Assembly (NCBI GenBank): GCA_019348265.1 | Contig: JAHWJV010000160.1 | Span: 1 to 7,733, forward strand | Direction of reading: 5' to 3' | Source of the DNA: Gemmatimonadota bacterium | GTDB taxonomy: Bacteria > Gemmatimonadota > Gemmatimonadetes > Longimicrobiales > Longimicrobiaceae | DNA length: 7,733 bases | Part shown: positions 1 to 5,461 of the stretch, piece by piece | Layout of the letters: every line of letters starts with the position of its first letter | How positions within the stretch are numbered: the first letter of the stretch is position 1 | The notes under the pieces: generated by a model | The model's input: the letters and a program-made list of their open reading frames with translations, nothing else | What the model was told of the DNA's origin: nothing | Database searches by the model: none | Translations under genes and position numbers: made by a program

Positions 1-183
1 TGGCGACCGTGCTCGTGGTGGTGTCGCTGGTTCTCGCGGCGTTCGCCGGGGTGCTCGCGGCGCTGGACCGCCAGCCAGGTCGCGCGCTGCTGCAGGGGCT
101 GCTCGGGCTGCAGGTGCTGCTCATCGCCCAGCTCGGTGTCGCTGTCGTGAAGCTGCTCGGCGGCGAGCGGCCTGAGGTCGCGC
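1..183 (+). pseudogene. 5' fragment of a small actinobacterial-type integral membrane protein
   Basis: The frame starting just off the left edge (probably an ATG whose last two bases are positions 1-2) reads about 60 residues. It shows two hydrophobic helices: one within the first 20 residues (rich in V, L, A), then a short loop with LDRQPGRALL, then a second (LLGLQVLLIAQLGVAVVKLL), ending GGERPEVA. From memory this closely resembles the first half of a roughly 110-residue hypothetical membrane protein widespread in Actinobacteria, in which two more helices normally follow. Here the hydrophobic pattern stops near position 183. The same frame runs on to a stop at 330-332 but reads as the shadow of a minus-strand gene. 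Function is unknown. Homology is recalled, not searched; the truncation is inferred from the change in composition. Confidence 0.5.
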
Positions 184-587
184 TGGCATCCAGTCAGTGC
201 CCCTATGGCCTCATCCAAGTCGTGGGCGGCAAGCGCTGCTTCCCCCGCACCACGCGGGTCCTTGTGGTGGCCGACGAAACGCTGCATCGCCCACACCGCG
301 CGGGCGACAATGCGCGAGATCTCGTGCTGTAGAACATCGTCTGAGAGATCTCCCGCCCCTTCCTCCGGGCCCCGAACCGCCGACGTCGCCGGCGCGTGCG
401 CCTGCACCGGCCGGATCAGATCAAGCAGAGCAGCGATGTCCGCATCGTCCTTATAGAACAGGCGCCGCGACACGGGCACGAATGCCGCGACGGCCTCAAC
501 GTTCAGCGGATGCTCCGCCGGGCTGGCCCGGTGCAGTTCAAGATACTCTTGGGTGCGCTGAATCATCAGCGCCTTCTTATTTGCCAT
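1..587 (-). CDS. Putative HTH-like protein, 3' end outside the window or cut at ~183
   Basis: An ATG at 587 opens a minus-strand frame with no stop before the left edge (195 codons). The start reads MANKKALMIQRTQEYLELHR. Around residues 25-50 there is LNVEAVAAFVPVSRRLFYKD, the shape of a helix-turn-helix in which the recognition helix is followed by a Tyr-Lys. Small helper proteins of Tn554-like tyrosine-recombinase transposons (DUF6262/TnpC-like) and TetR N-termini look similar. Residues 75-135 are predicted helical (for example HEISRIVARAVWAMQRFVGHH). Beyond residue ~135 (left of 183) the translation becomes Q/R/H-rich and looks like the antisense of the membrane-protein fragment, so the native gene probably ends or is broken there. 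No clear ribosome binding site is seen. A DNA-binding role is inferred from the motif only. Confidence 0.5.
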   Translation of the reverse strand, partial: MANKKALMIQRTQEYLELHRASPAEHPLNVEAVAAFVPVSRRLFYKDDADIAALLDLIRPVQAHAPATSAVRGPEEGAGDLSDDVLQHEISRIVARAVWAMQRFVGHHKDPRGAGEAALAAHDLDEAIGALTGCQRDLRPLAAEQLHDSDTELGDEQHLQPEQPLQQRATWLAVQRREHPGERRENQRHHHEHGR

Positions 588-864
588 CGCTCGCTGCATC
601 GTGGGTGAGTGTAGGACCCGGCGGACTACACGCCGTCCGTGTTCATCGCTCTCCGTCTCCTAAGTTTCTAAAGTCGCGGATCCACATCGAGCGCCGCCGG
701 CGGCGCGATCTCCTTCCGCCCCCTTTCGATCCTTAACCCGCGCTGCGTTTCGGACCGCCTCGTTCTACTTAATAGTGGCGGGCGTGCGCCCGTGGCTTCG
801 CGCCCCTGCGTTCCGGGGTCATTCGCGAGGACTTAAAAGCGTGGAGGGGTCCGAATCGCTGTTT
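588..864. other. Gene-poor stretch, no supported feature
   Basis: Both strands lack a frame with a convincing start, ribosome binding site or protein-like composition. Short AT-rich islands (around 659-675 and 765-775) could belong to promoters of the flanking divergent genes, but none has a good paired -35/-10. Nothing else is seen here. Confidence 0.5.
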
Positions 865-892
865 CTTGGATTCAGCCCAGGACCCGTATCCT
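865..892 (+). promoter_or_regulatory. Candidate sigma-70-like promoter for the 40-residue ORF
   Basis: TTGGAT at 866-871 (or CTTGGA at 865-870) and TATCCT at 887-892 are 15-16 bases apart, giving a 5' leader of roughly 35 bases before the ATG at 936. Each box matches only four of six consensus bases, and sigma consensus in this lineage is not known from the window, so this is tentative. Confidence 0.25.
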
Positions 893-935
893 TCATTCTG
901 TCGGACACATCAAACATCGAAGGGGGGTGATTAGG

Positions 936-1058
936 ATGGAACTTGTTCAGCTCGTTATGACGGAGGCCGAGCCCTTTGGGGTGCTGGTGGGAGTGCTGTG
1001 GCTGTTCCGCGACCACGTGCGGTTTAGCTTCAATTTCGGGAAGTCCATCAAGGAGTAA
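936..1058 (+). CDS. 40-residue putative membrane miniprotein
   Basis: ATG at 936 to TAA at 1056-1058. It is preceded by AAGGGGGGTGATT (920-932), a near-complete match to the extended anti-Shine-Dalgarno complement, and followed 21 bases later by a strong intrinsic terminator, so this very short frame is very probably a monocistronic gene. The protein begins MELVQLVMTEAEPFG. It has one hydrophobic segment (residues ~14-24, FGVLVGVLWLF) and then a charged/aromatic tail, RDHVRFSFNFGKSIKE. This layout (short amphipathic start, one helix, cationic tail) is shared by YvrJ/BhlA-like phage holin-type miniproteins, small membrane toxins and small regulatory membrane proteins. The sequence does not decide between them, and no known family is claimed. 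A frameless resolvase stub lies downstream on the other strand. Confidence 0.7.
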   Translation: MELVQLVMTEAEPFGVLVGVLWLFRDHVRFSFNFGKSIKE

Positions 1059-1079
1059 AAGCGTGTCTCACGCTGACGC

Positions 1080-1122
1080 GGCCAGGCGGCCCCCTCGGGG
1101 GCCGGCCTGGCCCTTCCTTTTT
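1080..1122 (+). terminator. Strong intrinsic terminator after the 40-residue ORF
   Basis: A long stem pairs GGCCAGGC (1080-1087) with GCCTGGCC (1105-1112) and continues as GGCCCCC/GGGGGCC around a TC loop, with one unpaired G at 1104. The tract TTCCTTTTT (1114-1122) follows directly. The position 21 bases after the TAA at 1058 fits termination of that gene. Confidence 0.85.
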
Positions 1123-1132
1123 CTGGGGCCGC

Positions 1133-1198
1133 TCAGCTCGCCGCCTCGGCTGAGGCGTCCGCGAGGCGCGGGGAAATCGTGGTCAGCTGGACGTTTGA
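1133..1198 (-). pseudogene. Possible C-terminal fragment of an unidentified protein
   Basis: Directly downstream of the resolvase stub, in a different minus frame, 21 protein-like residues (NVQLTTISPRLADASAEAAS with one residue before) end at a TGA at 1133-1135. The piece may be the end of another gene fused by deletion, or chance. It is too short to identify. Confidence 0.2.
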
Positions 1199-1201
1199 AC
1201 A

Positions 1202-1328
1202 CCCGCGGCCACCGGCCGCCGCTCGCCTCGCCTTGGAAAGTGCGGCCGCACTTCGCCGCCTCCAGGGCCGCGAGCTGGGCGCCCAGGTCTTGGCCGTCGG
1301 TGCTCACCCGCGCGTATCCGATATTCAT
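1202..1328 (-). pseudogene. Serine recombinase (resolvase/invertase) N-terminal stub
   Basis: From an ATG at 1328 the minus strand encodes MNIGYARVSTDGQDLGAQLA, the signature start of the resolvase/invertase catalytic domain. YARVST carries the catalytic serine (about residue 9), and DGQDL..QL follows as in the family. It continues LEAAKCGRTFQGEASGGRW, matching the family up to about residue 40, where GGRWDRPEL is expected. After GGRWPR the match stops: the frame turns to RP-rich nonsense and none of the rest of the catalytic domain or the DNA-binding domain is present. A full resolvase is about 180-200 residues, so this is roughly a fifth of a gene and cannot be active. It marks a lost transposon, plasmid or phage resolution system. 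Confidence 0.75.
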
Positions 1329-1415
1329 TTGGCTACTTGGGGAGGGAGAGCAACGTGCGAAATCCCATCGCACAACTCACGGATAATGCGATAGGGTTTT
1401 GCAGCGGGCAACCTC

Positions 1416-1444
1416 AATGAAAACGGCTCCCGGGGAGGGAGCCG
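1416..1444 (-). terminator. Intrinsic terminator of the adhesin-E-like gene
   Basis: On the minus strand CGGCTCCC (1444-1437) and GGGAGCCG (1431-1424) form a perfect 8-bp stem around a 5-base loop, followed by TTTTCATT (1423-1416). It lies 41 bases after the stop at 1486-1488. Confidence 0.8.
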
Positions 1445-1485
1445 CGAAACCGATCGTTTGTGCAACACGCCGAGGAACGCGTCAG

Positions 1486-1908
1486 CTACGAGAGCGCGCT
1501 GCATAGATTGTCGATCACGGCTTCCGATACGGTACCTGGCTCTGGAGTGGTCCACGCCGCAGGTCGATTATCAGTCCACACGAGGGAGCCTCGAAGTGTG
1601 AACCGCTGCATAAGTATCTGCCCGCGCCGCTGATTGCAGTCGACCTTGCTCTGATAGCGTACCGAGTCGTAGGACCGGAACTGCGCCACCGGCTCAGTGT
1701 GGGTCTGGAAAAACCAACCGACGTGGACGCCGGGCTCTACGTCGCGTTGGAAGGACCGGGCGTCGACGGTGACGGTGACGTTAGGGTCCTCGTACAGGGT
1801 CACGAAGCGGTTGGGCGACACCTGGGCTGAATCCTGAGCCAGCACAGGCGCGGCGATCGCGATCAGCCCAACCTTGGCCATCACGATGGCGGCGTTAATA
1901 GCTCTCAT
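1486..1908 (-). CDS. Secreted surface-adhesin-E-like protein (140 aa)
   Basis: The ATG at 1908 is chosen over the upstream in-frame start at 1950 because an AGGAA sits 6-7 bases before it and the protein then begins directly with a signal peptide (MRAINAAIVMAK..., cleavage likely after PVLA at residue ~24). The mature part has the pattern of the Adhesin_E (surface-adhesin protein E) domain: strands around FVTLYEDPNVTVTVDARSF, a WFF core (65-67), YDSVRYQSKVDCNQRRGQIL around Cys91, the aromatic strand SLVWTDNRPAAWTTPEPGT, and a final VIDNLCS. Cys91 and Cys136 may form a disulfide, as two cysteines at these places recur in the family. Export to the periplasm or surface is expected. Binding partners are unknown; the family name comes from a vitronectin-binding Haemophilus protein, and function here is not implied. 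An intrinsic terminator follows. Confidence 0.7.
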   Translation of the reverse strand: MRAINAAIVMAKVGLIAIAAPVLAQDSAQVSPNRFVTLYEDPNVTVTVDARSFQRDVEPGVHVGWFFQTHTEPVAQFRSYDSVRYQSKVDCNQRRGQILMQRFTLRGSLVWTDNRPAAWTTPEPGTVSEAVIDNLCSALS

Positions 1909-1967
1909 GGGGATTCCTGTCAGAAATGATTCAATCAGGACGTATCTCACCCTCTAGAGATAGCAGG

Positions 1968-2075
1968 TCATAGAACGCGCCCATTAGGCAACCCACGAAA
2001 GCTCACCGGGTGCGATGGACCTCGTGCGCCGGTGCCGCGGTGGCGGTCGGCGGCATCGGGATAGCCCCAACGCAC
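1968..2075 (-). CDS. Possible 35-residue small ORF with perfect Shine-Dalgarno
   Basis: On the minus strand AAAGGAGGT (2091-2083) is followed after 7 bases by a GTG at 2075, giving VRWGYPDAADRHRGTGARGP and on to a TGA at 1968-1970, 59 bases before the adhesin-E-like start. The ribosome site is the best on this strand. The peptide is hydrophilic with no recognised domain. It could be a leader ORF of the adhesin-E-like transcript or a real small protein. It overlaps, antisense, the start of the excisionase-like ORF on the plus strand; the two are unlikely to both be genes. Confidence 0.35.
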   Translation of the reverse strand: MRWGYPDAADRHRGTGARGPSHPVSFRGLPNGRVL

Positions 2076-2079
2076 CCGG

Positions 2080-2394
2080 GTGACCTCCTTTCCGCCGACG
2101 GCCGGGTTCACGCGCGCACATCTGCGGCGGCTGATTCGGGAGGGCAAGCTCGTGACCGCAGGGACGGAAGGACGCGAGCCACAAGTGCGCCTCAGCGACC
2201 TACCCCGAAAGGCGACGCACGGGGCACCGGCCCAGCCTGTGGGGTGGCCCTCAACTCGGGCGATCGTGTCCGAAGTATTCGGCACCGGACGCGTGCTGCC
2301 GCCGCGTCAGAAAAACCCGGAGGGTCGTCCCCGCGCAAAAAAATTCGGACGGCGGGCTCGGGGGGGGGGCAAACCCCCCACTCGCCGGCCGTAG
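2080..2394 (+). CDS. Possible excisionase/MerR-like HTH protein (104 aa)
   Basis: The frame from a GTG at 2080 contains GFTRAHLRRLIREGKLV (residues 9-25), typical of the recognition helix and turn of excisionase/MerR-type winged helices (pattern SRxxVxxLIRxGxL). A wing-like stretch GREPQVRLSDL follows. The first helix usually seen before this motif is missing or out of frame, and the last 40 residues are a basic, low-complexity tail (RPRAKKFGRRARGGGK) that overlaps the minus-strand terminator. There is no ribosome binding site before the GTG. It is most likely a degraded DNA-binding protein of a mobile element, or chance coding potential; the HTH is the only real evidence. Confidence 0.3.
   Translation: MTSFPPTAGFTRAHLRRLIREGKLVTAGTEGREPQVRLSDLPRKATHGAPAQPVGWPSTRAIVSEVFGTGRVLPPRQKNPEGRPRAKKFGRRARGGGKPPTRRP
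2337..2392 (-). terminator. Probable terminator of the HEAT-like gene
   Basis: On the minus strand, GGGGGG then TTTG then a C-run forms a GC stem that can extend with CGGCG/CGCCG across an internal loop. A run of seven T (2343-2337) follows six bases beyond the stem. It lies about 30-80 bases after the stop at 2420-2422. The plus-strand G-run here (2360-2369) is ten bases long. Confidence 0.5.
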
Positions 2395-2419
2395 CGGGGG
2401 TGTGGACATGACCCCGGCC

Positions 2420-3067
2420 TTACCTCCTTTGGTTGCAGTCCTGCCAACCGAGACGCGAACAAATCTGGCGGCGGGTTCGCGTCGCCGCCGCTGCAACGTC
2501 TGCGTCAGGATCGTTCCTGATAGGTCCCAGCGCTTCTACGATGCCGCGAATGGCGGCCTGATCGACCGGGCGTTCCCCGTTCCGCACCCTTATGTGGTCA
2601 ACGCTCGGGAAAGGTATTATTGAGAATTCATTCTCCCGGCGGAGTAGGTCACGTATGGAGAGGTTGTATTCCGGCACAGCGTGCCCGGCAAGAACGCGAA
2701 TGGCGTTGAGCCGGACGAGGCGCGGGAGCGCACGGTTCTGGGCGGCCTCGGTTACGGCATCCGTGATCCGTGCATCCCGAAGCAAGTAGCTGGACATGGA
2801 TAGGCGGTCGAGGCGTTCGGTGTCGGCTGCGCGCCGCCAAAGCGCCGCCAGCACCGGCGCACCGGTTTCTTCGCACTTCGAGATGAACTCCAGTGCCCAT
2901 TCGTAGTGCGGAGCGGGATGACCGGTCTCCAACACCTGGGCCGCGAGGCGGCAGTCGTTGCGAACGTGAGGATCCTGCCTCTCCGTTTGCGCTTCAAGTG
3001 ACCGTCCCGGCGTTATCGCCGCCGTGATGGTGAGAATGAGTGCGATGCCCTGGACGTGTAGTCGCAT
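2420..3067 (-). CDS. Secreted HEAT-repeat-like hypothetical protein (215 aa)
   Basis: The ATG at 3067 is preferred over the in-frame ATG at 3265 because it begins a clean signal peptide (MRLHVQGIALILTITAAITP, cleavage likely near LEAQ at residue ~26) and has a G-rich ribosome site (GGGGGG, 7 bases upstream). The mature protein is alpha-helical with pairs of amphipathic helices of HEAT type: 70-99 (APVLAALWRRA...YLLRDAR), 101-129 (ITDAVTEAAQNRALPRLVRL, NAIRVLAG) and 170-205 (AAIRGIVEALG, then DPDADVAAAATRTRR). A proline-rich loop (IIPFPSVDH) separates the second and third. Four cysteines (39, 65, 203, 211) suggest disulfides after export. Such proteins are commonly protein-binding scaffolds; no partner can be named. 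The gene ends in AAAGGAGGTAAG, where a Shine-Dalgarno-like sequence overlaps the stop. Confidence 0.6.
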   Translation of the reverse strand: MRLHVQGIALILTITAAITPGRSLEAQTERQDPHVRNDCRLAAQVLETGHPAPHYEWALEFISKCEETGAPVLAALWRRAADTERLDRLSMSSYLLRDARITDAVTEAAQNRALPRLVRLNAIRVLAGHAVPEYNLSIRDLLRRENEFSIIPFPSVDHIRVRNGERPVDQAAIRGIVEALGPIRNDPDADVAAAATRTRRQICSRLGWQDCNQRR

Positions 3068-3265
3068 CTTAACGCCCCCCGTACGGACGTTCACCGTGAC
3101 AGTGCCGCTCAATACCACCCGACCCTTCCATTCGATCCCCCTGAACGGTGTACCACCCGCAGCGGGGTTTTGGTATCCGGAACTGTCTGCGCGGAACTCC
3201 CATCCTCTAATGTCGGTGGCGCCAGACACTTTGCAGGTGAGCTCATCTGCGTACACGGTAGTCAT
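3068..3265 (-). pseudogene. Extracellular beta-domain fragment fused in frame upstream of the HEAT-like gene
   Basis: The minus frame continues open upstream of 3067 to an ATG at 3265 (stop TAA at about 3296-3298). It reads protein-like sequence unlike the HEAT-like gene: DELTCKVSGATDIRGWEFRA, then FRGIEWKGRVVLSGTVTVNV. The Cys-x-V, Trp, WKG and SGTVTV pattern looks like part of an Ig-like or bacterial surface-domain protein. There is no signal peptide and no good ribosome site at 3265, so this is probably the tail of a broken surface protein left in frame by chance. A single longer 281-residue protein is the alternative, but would bury the signal peptide in the middle. Confidence 0.35.
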
Positions 3266-3319
3266 GCCTGCCGCACCCTTGTTGGACCATGGTTAGTGAA
3301 CAGCAGTATCCAGCGCTTA

Positions 3320-3973
3320 CTTGGGCACCAGTTGGTGGGCGCCGACCCACTCGGCGTGCGGAGGCGCGGCCGCGTGGCGATGGCAGCGCTCCAGGTACAC
3401 CGCGGCGAGCCCATGCTCGGAGAGCGGTCCACGAGCCAGACCTCGGTCCGCGTGCAGATGCTGGGCACCCTGCTCGGTCCCGAGCTCGTCGCCGACGGCC
3501 GCTCGCCATCTTCTCCGGCCCGCCCGGGCGCGGCAAGACGCACCTGGCCGTCGCCGTCGCGTACCGCGCCATCCAGAACGGATTCGAGGCCTTCTTCACC
3601 TCCGCCGACGAACTGATTGGCGCGCTCTCCCACGCCGCGCTCACGGGGCGGCTGGAGGCGGCGCTGGAGCCCTACGTGCACCCGCACGTCCTCGTCATCG
3701 ACGAACTCGGCTACCAGAGCTACGCCGCCGACGCCGCCAACGTGCTCTTCCGCGTCGTCAGCATCCGCCACCTGAAGCGCCGCTCCACCATCGTCACCAC
3801 CAACAAGCCTCTGGCGGCGCTCGGGTAGGTGCTGCAATGATGCGGATCTCGCCGAGGCCATCCTCGACCGCCTCCTGGAGCGCGGCACTCACTACGTGCT
3901 CCGGGGACGCTCGTACCGCACCCGCAACCACAAGGACGAACTCACACAAGACGCCACCGCAGAGGCAGCTTGA
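3320..3973 (+). pseudogene. istB: IS21-type IstB helper ATPase, inactivated
   Basis: The centre of an IstB transposition-helper ATPase is clear. The Walker A motif GPPGRGKTHLA begins at 3517, then FEAFFTSADELIGAL, LLVIDELGY-type Walker B (VLVIDELGYQSY, about 3690-3725), and the sensor strand STIVTTNKPL. Three lesions are visible. A TAG at 3826-3828 replaces an expected GAG (G-E-V-L). About ten bases later a one-base insertion (caatgat where cacgat is expected) shifts the frame, and the C-terminus continues as ADLAEAILDRLLERGTHYVL to a TGA at 3971-3973. Near 3500 a one-base loss is likely, because the codon-biased frame before it (MLGTLLGPELVADGR) is offset from the Walker frame. The left boundary is approximate. 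No IstA transposase or terminal repeats are present, so the element is a dead remnant. Confidence 0.8.
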
Positions 3974-4065
3974 CTCCGCCTGGCGCGCCAGAGTTTAGAG
4001 AAAAACCGCGACAGATTTCAGAGAACCCACAGATGTGGACGGCGCTCCTCCCGCTCCGGCACAGC

Positions 4066-4195
4066 TTAGATGAGAGAGGCGGTGAGACACGTATAAAAAG
4101 TGCCGTGTCCCCCTGCCCCGGAATCCTTGTACGTGACCCACACAGATCCGCACCGTGGGCACTGCGAGAAGGAATAATCCGTCTGATCGTGGCCG
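4066..4195 (-). pseudogene. Zinc-ribbon protein C-terminal fragment
   Basis: The minus frame ending at TAA 4066-4068 reads GHDQTDYSFSQCPRCGSVWV, then TYKDSGAGGHGTFYTC and a short LTASLI end. CPRCGS is a typical zinc-ribbon knuckle. The second pair of cysteines is reduced to one (YTC), so the site is incomplete. Left of the Gly-His-Asp the frame becomes the antisense of the protease remnant on the plus strand, so the gene has lost its start at about 4190. Its role is unknown. Confidence 0.4.
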
Positions 4196-4612
4196 CTGGC
4201 GGCGGTGGTCGGCGAGGGCACTGCCGATCTGGTGTCAGACCCGGGAAGGTTCGGCGGCGGCGGCCCCGAGATCGCGCGCATGCGCGAGCGCTTCCGTAAA
4301 GATGCCGAGCCCGCGCGCGTGCGTGAGAACTTCGCGCTCTTCGACACCACGATTCAGCAGGTGGGCCGCAATGAGATCACCTGGCGCGAGGTTCTCGACC
4401 GAGGCTTCATGAGCAACCCTCGGTTCTATGCCCTCGGCTTCCAGATGGCGAAGGCGATCGAGCGTCACTGTGGACCTGAGTGCATCGGCCGCCTGCTCCA
4501 GCAACGACCCGTCGAGTTCTTTCTCCAGTACATCTCCCTGTACCGTGAGCACCCGGAAATCGTGGGCCGCTTCGCCCCGGAGACGGAGCGATACCTAATG
4601 TCGCTCCGGTGA
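4187..4612 (+). pseudogene. C-terminal part of a DUF5700-type putative metalloprotease
   Basis: After an in-frame TGA at 4184-4186 the frame opens without a credible start and reads WPLAAVVGEGTADLVSDPGR, FALFDTTIQQV, GFMSNPRFYALGFQMAKAIE and VEFFLQYISLYREHPEIVGR, ending ...ERYLMSLR with TGA at 4610-4612. The order GEGTAD, then Y-x-x-G-x-x-M-A-x-A-I-E, then a helical tail is, from memory, that of the C-terminal third of DUF5700-type proteins (putative zinc proteases). In gluzincin-like enzymes the Glu of the GEG part would be the distal zinc ligand. The HExxH helix and everything before it is absent, so the product cannot be a working enzyme. The GTG at 4205 is not a convincing restart, as no ribosome site precedes it. 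It meets the zinc-ribbon fragment head to head at about 4190. Confidence 0.6.
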
Positions 4613-4655
4613 GGGCAGGACGGCGGGCCGGGTTCCGCCTCTCTCACTGCGCGGT

Positions 4656-4669
4656 GCACTTCGAAGTGC
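4656..4669. repeat. Perfect 14-bp palindrome
   Basis: GCACTTCGAAGTGC lies between the protease remnant (stop at 4612) and the receiver fragment. It could be part of a weak transcription terminator or a protein-binding site; there is no T-run after it. Confidence 0.4.
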
Positions 4670-4699
4670 GCCTCCGCGGGGGTGCGACGCCGCCATTAG

Positions 4700-4840
4700 C
4701 GCATCTCCCCCGATCCGACCGTCGCCCGCCTCCGCCGGGTGCTGGTGCTGACGGTGCACCCCGAGGCCGAGGACCTGATGCCCGTGCTGGATGCCGGGGC
4801 GGTTGGCTACGTGACCAAGCACAACGCCGACCCGTGGTGA
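4700..4840 (+). pseudogene. Response-regulator receiver-domain fragment
   Basis: After an in-frame TAG (4697-4699) the frame reads RLRRVLVLTVHPEAEDL then MPVLDAGAVGYVTKHNAD and ends in PW-TGA (4838-4840). This is the back half of a NarL-type receiver domain: the strand with the conserved Thr (VLVLT), the helix before AGAVGYVTK, and the invariant Lys in that strand. The phospho-acceptor Asp region and the output HTH domain are both missing. The remnant is about 35 meaningful residues, non-functional, and no sensor kinase is nearby. Confidence 0.65.
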
Positions 4841-4891
4841 GGTACCGCCGCGCATCGCGCGCGCCGGTCGTGGGAGAGACTGTGCCTGGGC

Positions 4892-5458
4892 CTACAGCAC
4901 GCTGATCTCGTACGGATCCAGCAGGGGCGCCCAGACAGCTACATCCCCAAGGGCCTGCGTTCCGCGTCCCCGGCCAATCTTTGCGGCTGCCCGTTCGAAG
5001 ATCGCGTAGCAGATCTGGCTGGTGTCCCACCGGGAGCGATACTGAATTCCGTCAACCGCCGGGAGGGCGCTCCACACATCGAGCGCCAGCTGCTGGCATT
5101 CGTCATAGGGTTCGCCATGGGCACGCTCAGCTCCGACACCCAAGTGCGCCAGGCCCGGGCCCTCGAACTGGAACAGACGGAGTTCCTGCTGGGAGACGAG
5201 CGACGAGAGGACGCGCGCGTTCAGCGCCGACTGCTCCACCACGCGGTTGGAGGCGTTGCGCACGAGCGCTTCGAGAAGGGAGACGGCCGAGGAAGCTCCC
5301 GCGTACCACACGCCGAACTCTCCCGCAGGCGCGTTGAACCGGCCCGTGGGCTCACGGCCGAAGTAGACCGGCCCGTACGCACGCGGGTGAACGCGCCAGA
5401 GCACCGTGCCGGGGGGGAGAACTACCGTCCGCGGACGCGGACGAACGGGGATCGCCAT
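4892..5458 (-). CDS. RES-domain toxin (NAD+-degrading type)
   Basis: A 188-residue protein with the RES domain through most of its length: TVLWRVHP (Arg22), the name-giving GRFN at 39-42, VWYAGASSAVSLLEALVRN (Tyr52, Glu63), then AVDGIQYRSRWD (136-145, with the conserved Ser142) and a C-terminal strand near EISVL. Characterised RES toxins degrade NAD+ and stop growth unless bound by their antitoxin. The conserved Arg, Tyr, Glu and Ser positions all look present, so the enzyme is probably intact; the positions are by eye. The ATG at 5458 follows the antitoxin stop after 3 bases with no ribosome site of its own, so translation is probably coupled. The usual partner is an Xre-type protein; here it is the unusually long upstream gene. 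Confidence 0.85.
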   Translation of the reverse strand: MAIPVRPRPRTVVLPPGTVLWRVHPRAYGPVYFGREPTGRFNAPAGEFGVWYAGASSAVSLLEALVRNASNRVVEQSALNARVLSSLVSQQELRLFQFEGPGLAHLGVGAERAHGEPYDECQQLALDVWSALPAVDGIQYRSRWDTSQICYAIFERAAAKIGRGRGTQALGDVAVWAPLLDPYEISVL

Positions 5459-5461
5459 GGG

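Noticed and set aside
9..332. Complete 107-residue plus-strand protein
   Set aside because: Only the first ~58 residues look like a membrane protein; the rest is the shadow of the minus-strand gene from 587, so it is a chance fusion.
1238..1253. 16-bp perfect palindrome around a NotI-like site, as a regulatory operator
   Set aside because: It lies inside the resolvase coding remnant and encodes family-conserved residues (KCGRT), so it is probably incidental.
2251..2409. 53-residue minus ORF after the Shine-Dalgarno-like end of the HEAT-like gene
   Set aside because: The ATG is 12 bases from the site, the frame runs straight through the likely terminator, and the sequence is Pro/Gly low complexity.
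3262..3888. 208-residue minus ORF opposite istB
   Set aside because: It is the antisense of clear IstB motifs and has no domain of its own; open only because of high GC.
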